From Lycorma delicatula (Eukaryota; Arthropoda; Insecta; Hemiptera; Fulgoridae): a stretch of 64,000 bases of DNA. Below, in pieces: positions 1 to 11,293 of the stretch. The notes under the pieces are model-generated. The model worked only from the letters and a program-made list of their open reading frames with translations. It ran no database searches and was not told the DNA's origin. The stretch spans positions 45,887,446 through 45,951,445 of the forward strand of contig NC_134465.1 of assembly GCF_047948215.1 (NCBI RefSeq). The letters are read 5' to 3'. The position numbers and the translations under genes were made by a program. Every line of letters begins with the position of its first letter. Within the stretch, counting starts at the first letter, position 1.

Positions 1-730
1 AATAAATTTAAATATCTCTGGGAAATAAAGTTGGTGGTTTAGATAAAGAAGTCACTCATTTAAGAACAAGATGATTTTGTTCTTACATTTTATTTTTATT
101 AAAGGATTCTACTGTGAGAATCTTAAAAAAAGAAAAAATATGATCCAAATAAGGTAAAAAAAGAAAACGCCTCTCAAACTGTATCTCATGTAATTAATAA
201 CTAATTTTCTTAACTTCAAACAATCAGATTTTAGTTAATTCTTTGAATACTTTGTTGATCAATAAATAAATTCACCAGCAATTATGATTAAGCTTAATGA
301 TCTAAATTTAAATATATTATAGCAACATAAGCATATACTATTTTTATAGTATATATTATAGCTATGTTATATATAGCTATATTATAGCAACATATATAAT
401 ACACATAAAAATCCACCACTAGTTAATTGGCTTATAAACTATTTCAGTACCCAAAGTAGTTGTTAATGTTAATGGTTAATAGTTAGTAAGTTAGTACATG
501 ATTAGTTGTTAAGACAGATAAAAAAGGGGGATTAGGTTAGGAGACAGATTAAGTTGTTAAGACACAGATTTTTTTTATGTGTATATTAATGTCACCATAA
601 TTAAGCAAAGAAAATCTTTTTTAAACATTAACATAAAGAAAATATCAATCAATAACTTTTCTCCAAAGAAATTAAAAATTTAATTTGATTGAGGGGTTAC
701 AATTATAATTATTATATATATATATATATA

Positions 731-772
<42 letters not shown>

Positions 773-1214
773 ATATAATCTGAAAATGTTGATTCAAACC
801 AAAATTACAAGTAGAAAGCAATTAACATTCAATTGTGGAAAAAGACAATAAAAATATTAACCAACATGTTAAAGTTACTTAATTTGTAAAATTTTAACTT
901 ACAGGAAGGATTTATAAGTACATTTATGAGTATTAGTATTTATGAGTACTAAAAAAAAATCTGGACATTTATGAAAAACAAAAAGAACTGTTACTTTATT
1001 TGGCCATACAACAATAATAATAATAAACAAAGGGATAAGTTGAAATTAAAGTTTTAAGATGCAACAAAAAAATTACTTAAGAGAAACAGCTTTTTATGTA
1101 ACAACTGTTGGATAAGAATGCTATTAAAAATTATATTTAAACTGCATTTATGTCCTGAGTCAGTTATAATATATTAATGAATTAGTTAAATCTATAATAA
1201 AAAAAAGGAATGTG
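1..1214. other. AT-rich non-coding DNA with a TA microsatellite
   Basis: No gene is seen. A (TA)n tract lies at about 712-768. Around 325-395 there are repeated tagcaacata/tatagctat motifs that can fold back. Nothing else is recognisable. Confidence 0.6.
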
Positions 1215-2030
1215 AAATCCTGGCAGAATATTTTGGAAATTACTCAATTATGAAGAAACAGAGGAAAGATTCTCAGAAGTAGAACCAGAACAATGGATCA
1301 GAGTCAGTGAAATCTGAGCAGAAATGTGGAAATATGCCAAGGAGAGTACAATCTGCTCGCTAAGTAAAATGCTTACAGGGATTTGGTAAAAAGAAGAACT
1401 CACAGAGAAGTGGAAAACAGCTCTTAATTCATCAAATTCACAACTAAGGGAACAAAATGGATGTCAACAATTACCAAGGAATATCTCTTCTGATGATTAC
1501 ATATAAAATTCTTTCTAAAGTTATCCTTGACAAATTAGAAAATAAAAATTAATCTACAAATTGGAGAGTATCAAGGTGGATTCAGGAAAGGGAGATCTAG
1601 TGCAGAACAGATTTTTTGCCTGAAAACAGTCATCTCAAGGAAAATCCTAGGGCCCAAAAAAACTAACGATAGTTGAAAATTAAGGAAGAATGAGGAACTT
1701 TACTGGGAGTTAGAATCACGTTAACTTAAGACTGGTATTTTATAGACATCTGACAAGAATGGATTTAAACAGACTTACGAAAAGAATTTTTGACAAGTGT
1801 AATGGTGACAAAATAAGTGTTAAGTGGTTCAAGCAAATTAAAGGGACCTATGGGTAGCAAACATAAATGTGATTGATTTAAAACAGAGAAGGATGCTTAA
1901 AAAAAATCGTAGAATTCAAAGGGATCTAGGAGAAGAAAGAATACAGTAATCAATAAATTTCACTGGCACAGTGAAAGAATGAAGGAGTATTGGAGGGCTA
2001 AAAAACTAGCCAGTTAACTATTCTTTGTGG
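1215..2030 (+). pseudogene. LINE reverse-transcriptase relic (family L-B)
   Basis: Broken frames read as the fingers and palm start of a non-LTR retrotransposon RT: WKTALNSS, NNYQGISLL-like and YKILSKVILDKLENK-like segments, then the clearest part IGEYQGGFRKGRSSAEQIFCLKTVISRKIL at about 1562-1655. Stops and frameshifts are frequent and similarity fades after about 1830. It appears to be the same family as the relics at 37.6-39.5, 50.7-51.2 and 59.3-59.7 kb, which preserve later parts of the protein. No ends or target duplication are visible. Confidence 0.72.
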
Positions 2031-3450
2031 TCCTACAGTGACCAGTGTTGAAAAAAAAAACTGTTTAAAAAAGATTTCATAAGAGGTGTTGGTTAAAACT
2101 GATTTATATATGTGACAAATATGCAATCAGTTTCTGTTTCGACTTACTAGAAATATGGAACTGCATGAAAATTAAACATAATCTTAAATTATCTTTCATT
2201 GTAAATAATTAATTAATTAAAATGAAAAATAATTCTTTTCATAATGATTAAGATCTCTTGTGATAAATGAATGAAGATATTATCTATGGATAATTAACAT
2301 ATGTAACAATAAAGCTGTATACCATTTTTTAACGGATTTTTGGAAGAAAATTATGATATTTTCAGTTGAACGGTGGGTTTGAGGAGGTGAAATTGAATTT
2401 TCTTTATGTTTTGAGGAATGAGAAGTACAAAAATATCATTCACTTAAAATTTAAGTTCCTTATATACACAAGCCTGCATATAAAATCGTGGCTTGAAAAT
2501 CTCCAAAATTACTAAATCATTTTCATTGAAATTTAGGTATGATGTAGTAGTGTAATTGAAGTTGTGCATGTTAAAATTTGATGAAGATTGGTTGAGTTGT
2601 TGAACTTATGTAGTGCGTTGTACTATGAAAAAAAAGAAGAAATCAGTGCATTTCTGATTGTAAAATAGCAAGGGTGTCATAAACAAAAAGCTGGTCAGAA
2701 CTGTGCAAGAATTCATTCTAATTACAGAAATTTAATGTTTGAATTAATGAATGCCTGGGGATGTTGTGTATGTGTAAGCATAATTTTTTTTTGTTAACAA
2801 TGCTATATACCATAATCAGATTTTAATTAACTGAGAATTACTTTTAAAAATCATGAAAAAATTATAGAAGTATAGATTAACTGATCGGGTCACTTGTGTG
2901 TATGTAAACAGCCTAACAACTTATTTATGTCCTACTTGAATTCCATATTGCTAAAATAATATTATATGAAAACTAATCTATAAATATGTACAAAGCAGAC
3001 GCGTAAAAACGTAATAACGGTTTACACATGTACAAATAAATGTAATAGTGTGGCTAATAACTGTTGAATTCATTTTCTTATCTAGGATCTACAAGTGACC
3101 TTAGAAGTAATGAAAACATACATTATTACTCTGCCAACATATAGTAATATTCTACTGGTCTTACTCCATAATTTTAATAAACATTATCTAATATCATTTC
3201 AAACTTTTAATTAAACAGCTACTTAAAAAAAATTCCAGTAATAACTGGTTTTAACTTTAAACCAATGTATTTTGATAAACACATTGAATAATTACATTTT
3301 TCCTTTTTTTTGAGGAAATGAACTAGTCATTACCCCAAAAAAAGTCTTGTTCTATAGATGCACATCAAAGTTTCACGCAGCAGTTAATCACAATAGACTT
3401 GATCTAAAAGCTTTCAATGAAAAACTGGTTCATTATATTAATTGAAATAG
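2031..3450. other. AT-rich non-coding DNA
   Basis: No coding potential, RNA gene or repeat could be supported in this stretch. Confidence 0.5.
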
Positions 3451-4575
3451 TCAGTATATGTAATAATCATTGGTACATACATTTTTTTATTATAAATTAT
3501 TTAAACAATAATTAATTTTTCTGCATACACCTTTTCTCAGTATATGAAATAATCATTGGCACACACATTTTTCTATTAATTATTTAAACAATAATTAATA
3601 TTTCTGTATGCACCTTTTTGCAGTATATGCCACAATCATTGGCACACACATTTTTCTATTATTAATTATTTAAACAATAAGCACCTTTTTGCAGTATATG
3701 CCACAATCATTGGCACACACATTTTTCTATTATTAATTATTTAAACAATAATTAATCTTTCTGTATGCACCTTTTTGCAGTATATGCCACAATCATTGGC
3801 ACACACATTTTTCTATCATTTATTATTTAAACAAAAATTAATCTTTCTGTATGCACCTTTTTGCAGTATATGCCACAATCATTGGCACACACATTTTTCT
3901 ATCATTTATTATTTAAACAAAAATTAATCTTTCTGTATACACCTTTTTGCAGTATATGCTACAATCATTGGCACACACATTTTTCTATTAATTATTTAAA
4001 CAATAATTAATCTTTTTGTATGCACTTTTTTGCAGTATATGCCACAATCATTGGCACACACATTTGTCTATCATTAATTATTAAAACAATAATTAATCTT
4101 TCTGTATACACCTTTTTGCAGTATATGCTACAATCATTGGCACATACATTTTTCTATTAATTATTTAAACAATAATTAATCTTTAAGTATATGCCACAAT
4201 CATTGGCACACACATTTTTCTATTATTAATTATTTAAACAATAATTAATCTTTCTGTATGCACCTTTTTGCAGTATATGCCACAATTATTGGCACACACA
4301 TTTTCTATTATTAATTATTTAAACAATAATTAATCTTTCTGTATGCACCTTTTTGCAGTATATGCCACAATTATTGGCACACACATTTTTCTATCTTTAA
4401 TTATTTAAACAATAATTAATCTTTCTGTATACACCTTTTTGCAGTATATGCCACAATCATTGGCACACAAATTTTTCTATTATTAATTATTTAAACAATA
4501 ATTAATCTTTCTGTATGCACCTTTTTGCAATATATGCTACAATCATTGGCGCACACATTTTCCTATTAATTATTT
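3451..4575. repeat. Satellite array, ~86-bp unit, about 13-14 copies
   Basis: A tandem array of units carrying the core atgccacaatcattggcaca, followed by cacatttttctatta, a palindromic attaattatttaaacaataattaat block and ctttctgtatgcacctttttg. Core copies fall near 3450, 3540, 3623, 3692, 3778, 3865, 3951, 4034, 4119, 4182, 4271, 4358, 4442 and 4528: a period of mostly 83-89 bp with two shortened units (about 69 and 63 bp). The edge units at both ends diverge most. Confidence 0.93.
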
Positions 4576-6113
4576 GATAAATAAATTGATAAACATTTTA
4601 ACATAAATTAATAGATTGTAGAGCTATTTTTCAATAGACTACATTGCATAATCTTCATCTAATTTAGGCTGTTGCAAATTTCAACTGATTGCATCATCTT
4701 TTTTCTAAATTGTAGGAATTCAATATATTTTTTAATATATCCATAGTGCATAAAGAGCAAACAGCAGTATATTGAACAAATTAAAAATTATTAGAATTTT
4801 TATTTTATAGAAACCAAAGCATTGCCATGAAAGCATGGACAATTGCCTTGAAACAATTTTTTAGTAAAAAAAAAAAAAAATGGCTAATTTAAAAAATGAA
4901 AAAATTATATTGCATACAAATATCATAGCAATAAATATTAATTAAATGAATTATCTATTTAAGAAAAATCAATTTTCTAATTTTTTATCATTACACAGTC
5001 TAAAGCACGTGGCTTTATAAATAATCAGTAACCAGTCAAAATTGAATATTAATTTGTATAATTAATTTAAATACTTAAAAACTATTAATCCTCGCATAAA
5101 TATGCTGCTTTTCAATAAGTTTACCCTAATTTTACCTTAAATCCAGGAAATTAAAACTTTAAGCTAACACGAAACGTTGCGTTCCGATCAGGTACACGGC
5201 GTAATCTGAACATGTTTTAACAGGTTTGTGGGTTCTACAAAAGATTTGAGTCGGGTAATAATCATCCGCGGTCATCTATTTTTGTTTATTAGATTATTTT
5301 TAAAAAAATACGTTTATAACTTTTAAATAAATAATATTTGTAAATAAAACTAAATAATATATATTAATTAATGTCTTAATTACAACTAGTTAATAGTTTT
5401 ATTTATTTACTTATTTATACAATTAGGGACTATTTTAAATACCAATCTCTTTATTTAAATTTATGTTGGCAAAATGAGAGACCGTTGTTTTTTTTATCAG
5501 TTTTACTTAACGTGTATAATTATTTATAACATGATTATTTTTTACAATAGAAAATTTAATAAATAAAGTTACAAATATAAATAACAAACAACATTAAATA
5601 AAAATATTTTAAAAATATACATCTTTAGAAGAAATCCCGAAATCAATTTAGTCTGTAACCTACAACTATCATATGTTCATACTTTTTAATTGACTTTACC
5701 TATTTTGTAAAAGTAATGTAAACAAGATGTATAAACTAACTTATATAAAAAACTATGTTCATGAAGGTTAGGTAGTCTTATTGTGTTATTATTTTAAATT
5801 ATTTAATTAGACCTAATTACATCAAAAATTAATTTAATTAATTAATTTCAGTTTTAATGTAATGAGGTTATGTAATATAATGTTATTTTTATGTTATGAA
5901 TATATTATTCAGTTGTGAATAACTACTCATGACAATGCTAAAAAAATGCAGAAAAATTAATTTTGTCTTGTGGTTGACATACAAAACCAAAAATTATTGA
6001 ATCAGAGATTTATAGGAGGTATAATCCACTTTATTGGAATGAGCACAATATGTGGTTTCCTACAAGATGTTTGTGTATTTTGGTGTAGGTTAGGTTAATA
6101 TTATGCAACCTAA
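4576..6113. other. AT-rich non-coding DNA
   Basis: No gene seen. One short island of higher GC (about 5165-5270) stands out from the surroundings but matches nothing I recognise. Confidence 0.5.
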
Positions 6114-6390
6114 CCCACCGGCTTAGACTAGTGGTCAACGGGTCTTCCTGAATCAGCTGATTTGGAAGTCGAAAGTTACAGCGTTCAAGTCTTAGTAGTC
6201 AGTTATTTTTATACGGATTTGAATACTAGATCGTGGATACCGATGTGGGTTGGATTTCAATTAGCCACACATCTCAGTAATAATTGAACTGAGACTGTGC
6301 AAGACTTAACACTTCATTTATACTCATGCATATCATCCTCTGAAGTATTATCTGAAAGGTAATTACCAGAGGCTAAACAGGAAAAAGAAA
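6114..6390 (+). mobile_element. SINE family A, near full length
   Basis: tRNA-like head with box A-like agactagtggtcaacg and box B-like gttcaagtctta, then the family body (tagatcgtggataccg, ttaatt/agccacacatctcag, gactgtgcaagact, tcatcctctgaagta) and the tail ggctaaacaggaaaaagaaa. No convincing target duplication was found. Confidence 0.88.
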
Positions 6391-7620
6391 TAATCTATTT
6401 ATACATTTCATTAATTTAGAAAAGTATATATATATCTTTTCTACTACTTGTATATATGTAATATACTTTACTAATACTCTAATGTACTTTTGTATTAATA
6501 TACATTAAAACAATATTATAAATATATTGTATATCAATATATATAATAATATATTATTATTTGTATAATAATATATATTATTTTTTTTGTTTAGCTTATT
6601 ACTTTTCAGTTTCCAATAAAAGCCAGTCTTGGTTAATTAATTCATGTAGGATGTTTGTATATTTTTAACTTTATCAATGTAATTTATAATACAATATTTT
6701 TTATTAAAATGGGAATGAAAGATAATCTCATTTTTATTTCCTTGTATGAAGTAAAGGAAGTATTGTGATTGTAAAAATTTTGGTTTTCAGATTTCATCGG
6801 AAATATCCATTTGTTTATTTATCCAGCAATTACTTAGCGTATGCAACTACCACAACCAATGAATTATCTGTGGCCGGATTTGCTGTAGATTATTTTTGGT
6901 CGTCCAGGCCAGATCATTAAAAATTACGAATAGACTGGAAAATTAAAAATTTATATGAAATATCAGCTACATATGAAGTTCTAATATTATGTTATACATA
7001 TAAATACATTGCAGCTTGAAAAAATTAAACTTTAATTGGTGACCTTTGGTGTAATGGTGTAACTTATGTTAACACCATTATCTGTATAATATTATTTGTG
7101 TAATTTAGTTTTATTTTGTTTTTTGCCACATTAGGTAATTGTAATCATTACTGATTATAATCGCATTTTAAAAATAAATTTTTTAAAATAGAGAATCATA
7201 TTAAATCTTATTCATTGACATTTCTTCATTTGTCAACTCACTTGACACAATGAAACTTCCAGTTAACATATTTGAATTCATTATAATTCAATTTCTAACA
7301 ACAAGGCTAGAGTAAACTGCCAGATTATGGAAAGAAAGATTATCAAATTAGGGCTGTCCAAAACATATCACAAACTCACAGTTCAGTATTGGAAATGTTA
7401 AAGGACAACATTATAACAATGCATTTAAATCTCTTCACAAACTTAAATCACTTAACAAACTTCACCTACTTAAAACGTTAACAAGATTCATAAACAACAT
7501 AATGCTATTATTCTAGATTTAACTTTAAGCATTGTTTATTTTGTAAGTTCAGTCATAAGTTACAAAAATGCTATATTTTTTTTTTTAATTTATCCAATGA
7601 TGAATGAAGAAACTTTTTAG
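6391..7620. repeat. AT-rich DNA with the end of repeat family D at 6716-6800 (-)
   Basis: Mostly featureless. Positions about 6716-6800, read on the minus strand, match the end of the repeat at 62255-62340: a segment with acaatcacaatacttccttt followed by acttcatacaaggaaataaa. The rest holds nothing recognisable, although an upstream, unrecognisable part of the BEL/Pao element may lie in 7250-7620. Confidence 0.6.
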
Positions 7621-7622
7621 AA

Positions 7623-10195
7623 CACAATTGTCTCATATGTTTCCACAGAGGTCATAGTAACAACCAATGTTATTCGAATAACTTATGTGATTTGCGTCAA
7701 CAAAGACATAACACAGTCGTTCATACTGATAAAATTAATGATTCTAAATTAAGTAATGATAAATTTAATAATAATGACTATTGTTCACAATTAAACAAAA
7801 ATGTAATTTTGTCTACTGCTGTATGTAATGTAGACGATGTTTTTGGTCATTCTCATTTGGGTAGTCTTGTTAGACTTAGGCAGTCAGTTAAATTTTTGCA
7901 AATTGGGACTTCAATTCAATAAAGATTTGCTTATTTCAGGCATAAATAATGCATTAGACAGATCTGATTGTAGTGCAGTACTTACATTGCATTCAAGATA
8001 CAAAAACTTTCATTGATATGCGTTGTGCTGTTTTGCCAGACATAACTTACCTTCCAATACATACATCTATCATCCATACCATTACATACAACTTCTCATC
8101 TTAATCTACCTCAAAATCTTTTCTTTACAGATTCTAAATTTAACATATCAACTAATACTGATATTTTTGTAGCCCAATTTTATTTAGATCTTATTTTACC
8201 TTATTTTAATTTATTCAAGATATCCTGTTATTCAAGAGACTAAACTGGGATTTATTCTTAGTAGTTGTCTTCTTACTTAATTTAAACATAAGAATAGTAT
8301 TACATTCCTTTTTACAAGCAACAAAAGTTTTGGAAAATTCATGAAACTGATCTGAAGTTTCAGTTAATGAAACTTCCACCTTTTCATGTGAAACACACTT
8401 CCAACCTAATGTCACTAGGAACAATCAAAGCAGATTTATCTTCTCATTACCACATTAATCTGATAAACTCCAGCTAGGTGAAACTTTCATTAATGTTTAA
8501 AATAGGTTCTTATATCTGTAATGAGATTAGAATGATTAGAATTATGAAACAATTCTAATCTTGAAAGGGAATATATCGTCTTTATGCAAGAATACCTAAG
8601 ATTAGGTCATATGTCATTACTTAATTCTGACGATTTATTAATCAATGAATCAGATGTACATTACTTACCTCACCACCCAATATTTAAGCCCACAAGTCTA
8701 AATACTAAAATGCGAGTTGTCTTCGATCGCTCAGCTAAAACGTTTAATGGTTTCTCTAGTTGGGTGTGTTGTCCAACAGGATTTATTCTCAACAATACTT
8801 AGCCAAATGTATCCTTTCTTTTTCCTGTTTAGCCTCCGGTAACTACCGTTTAGATAATTCTTCAGAGGATGATATGTATAAGTGTAAATGAAGTGTAGTC
8901 TTGTACATTCTCAGTTCGAACATTCCTGAGATGTGTGGTTAATTGAAACCTAACCACCAAACAACACCGGTATCCACGATCTAGTATTCAAATCCGTGTA
9001 AAAATAACTGGCTTTACTAGGACTTGAACGCTGTAACTCTCGACTTCCAAATCAGCTGATTTAGGAAGACGCGTTAACCACTAGACCAACCCGGTGGGTT
9101 TAGCCAAATGTATCGCCAAATTCTAGATAAACCTTTTACGGTGTGAGTCTCCAGATCAACAACTACAATATTTTGCACCTAGAACTATAACATATGGAAC
9201 CGTTTCTGCTCCATATCTAGCCACTAGATACCTAATTCAAATATCAAATGAAAACCAAAAATTTTCCATTATCATGCAATGCTATTAGAAATGATTTTTA
9301 TGTTTTTATTTCAGGCTCTGATCATTTAGATGAAGCTATCAAACTAAAGGTTGTTTCAAATTTACTGTAACGTTATGGTTTTCCATTTCATCAATGGTTC
9401 TCTAATAATCATAATATTGTTACTCTTGAACATAATTCTGTTCCTTTAGCACAGGAACATGAGTTACATAACTTAAGCATTTTATGGAACAATTCTACAG
9501 ACACATTATCATTTCAAATTACTCAATTTATTGATACTAAAATTTATAGTAAAGAATTATTCTCTATTATTATAGTTGTATCTGACCCATTAAATCTTAT
9601 TGGTTCTATTGTTTTCTATCATAAATGTTTCAAGCAATCTTTATGGAAACTTAAAATTAATTGGGATGATAGATTACCTATAACGATATTATCTCAGTAG
9701 TATAAATTATACAATCAGTTGCACTTAATTGAATTAAGATAAGTCGTTCAATTAAATAAACTACCAAAACTTGAATTATCTGGTTGTTTACTACTCTCAT
9801 GTTTATGCTCTCATCTTATGTTAAGCCAATAAATGCTTTGGATATACTTATTAATGAAATACATCTGTATTTAGATTGAACAATAGCATTGGCCTGGATT
9901 CGTGGACATGCACCTGCTTGGAAGGTATTTATAAGTAATAGAATTACTGAAATTCAAAGAGATACCTCAAATGCTAAGTGGCACTATATTAAGTCTTTGG
10001 AAAATTCAACCGACATAGTCTAGGGGTTGTAATACAAATAAATTATTTGATGTCACTTTGGTGGCATGGTACTCCTTGGCTCTTACAATTTTCAACTCAT
10101 TGGCCAAACATTGATATTAATTTTAATAATTCTAGTAAGTATTTGGCAGAATGTCTTATAGAAAAACGTAAAAATATATAAATATCTTTAGAACA
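7623..10195 (+). pseudogene. BEL/Pao retrotransposon gag-pol relic
   Basis: Colinear BEL/Pao motifs survive through many frameshifts. A CCHC zinc knuckle (CLICFHRGHSNNQC) lies at 7629-7670, followed by HNTVVHTD. A retropepsin region reads LLDLGSQLNF near 7868 (Asp kept, usual Ser/Thr lost). RT parts include YLRLGHMSLL and YLPHHPIFKPTSLNTKMRVV near 8590-8730, then QYFAPRTITYGTVSAPYLAT near 9165-9230. Later parts are SDPLNLIGSIVFYHKCFKQS, WKLKINWDD, an RNase H-like IALAWIRGHAPAWK near 9885, and LWWHGTPWLL near 10050. Integrase and LTRs are not visible. A SINE splits it at 8814-9099. The order zinc knuckle, protease, RT, RNase H fits the family. Confidence 0.88.
8814..9099 (-). mobile_element. 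SINE family A, full length, inserted in BEL/Pao RT
   Basis: Complete minus-strand copy running from the tail (tttctttttcctgtttagcc) to the head (accaacccggtgggt). It is flanked by a perfect 15-bp target duplication, ttagccaaatgtatc, at 8799-8813 and 9100-9114. The BEL/Pao reading frame resumes after the second copy, so the SINE is younger than the retroelement. Confidence 0.96.
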
Positions 10196-10252
10196 CTGTT
10201 TTTTAGTTGACTATACAAATTGTTGTGTATAGTCAACTAAAAAACAGTGTTC
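10191..10252. repeat. Perfect inverted repeat, 27-bp arms, 8-nt spacer
   Basis: Arms 10191-10217 and 10226-10252 are exact reverse complements separated by aattgttg. The left arm continues the degraded BEL/Pao frame, and recognisable element sequence stops at this point. Confidence 0.97.
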
Positions 10253-11127
10253 CAATTTATGCACAGTCTTAAATTAAATCTTTCTGTGTGTGTGTGTGTG
10301 TGTTCACTCAAAATCTGTTTTAGCAAAACCTTTGTAATTACAAAAATAAAAACTTAAAAAATATTTTACAAATCTTTTTGTTTAAACTTCCTTAAAATTT
10401 TATTGATAGCTGTCTGATCCTTTCCTACTGAAAAATTATAATTCTTCACAATTAAAAAAAATATTAATGAAAAATTATAAGTTAAAATTAAAGTTGTACA
10501 AGGAACCAAAGGTGTTACAATCATGAAGAAGAAAAAAGAGTGAAGTAGACATAGCTACAAATTTCAAAGCCAAGGGTACGCAAGGTGTGGTGAATCAATA
10601 ACGATGCCCAACGGCTTTTATCATAATCAAGGAAAATAGCCTTATTTTCCCTGACCCTTCATAACCGGAAAATACCTGTTATAAAGGGGAATATCCATTA
10701 GGGCAAAACTATTAGTGAGGCAGACTGATTCAAACCAGATTCCTTGGATTAAGAATTCGAAGCGTTGCACTTTAAAAGATATTTAATTTAAATGAACGAA
10801 AATAATGATTAAATATTTCCATCCGAATTTATATACTTTGAAATTAATATCTACGTTAGCAGTCAGTTTTCAGTTTTAATCGATTTTATTCCCTCAATAA
10901 TAGTGCGCGCGCGCGCGTGTGTATATGTGTATATATACACATATACACTGTGTATGTGTATAAACACATACACAGTGGTATTGTTAACAGTGAGGACGAG
11001 TTGTATCTGAAGTTAGACTGTATTCCGTTTTCTTTGTACGCTTTGTATTTTATTACGTTATTATCAAAATTCATAACATGAAAAAGAACATAATTTAAAA
11101 AAAATTCGTGACTAGTATGTGATGTTT
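10253..11127. repeat. Non-coding DNA with GT, GC and palindromic microsatellites
   Basis: (TG)n at about 10286-10304. (GC)n running into GT at about 10904-10920. Then a perfect 30-nt palindrome at 10919-10948 and an inverted repeat with 14-bp arms (10946-10959 and 10964-10977, spacer ataa). A moderately GC-rich segment at about 10565-10760 is not recognised. Confidence 0.85.
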
Positions 11128-11293
11128 GCCGGCCTCCGTGGCGCGAGTAGTAGCGTCTCGGCCTTTTATCCAAAGGTCCCGGGTTCGAAGCTCGGGCAGG
11201 CATAGCATTTTTTTATGCTGTTCAAAATTAATTATCATTTCATCTCATCCTCGGAAGCAATATCTAAGGGTGGTCCCGGAGGCTAGAAAAAAA
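11128..11293 (+). mobile_element. SINE family B copy 1, near full length
   Basis: tRNA-like head: gccggcctccgtggcgcgag with a box A-like start and ggtcccgggttcgaagctcg as box B. It is followed by catctcatcctcggaagcaa and the tail ggtggtcccggaggctagaa. The head differs from family A, but the tail resembles family A's. The antisense strand gives a spurious peptide containing SNPGP, typical of read-through of this kind of element. Confidence 0.87.

Noticed and set aside
3451..4575. CRISPR-like array
   Set aside because: Units are contiguous ~86-bp repeats without unique spacers, in a eukaryotic genome; this is satellite DNA.
10886..11203. 105-codon minus-strand frame
   Set aside because: It is the antisense of SINE B (SNPGP-type text) followed by microsatellite translation; not a gene.
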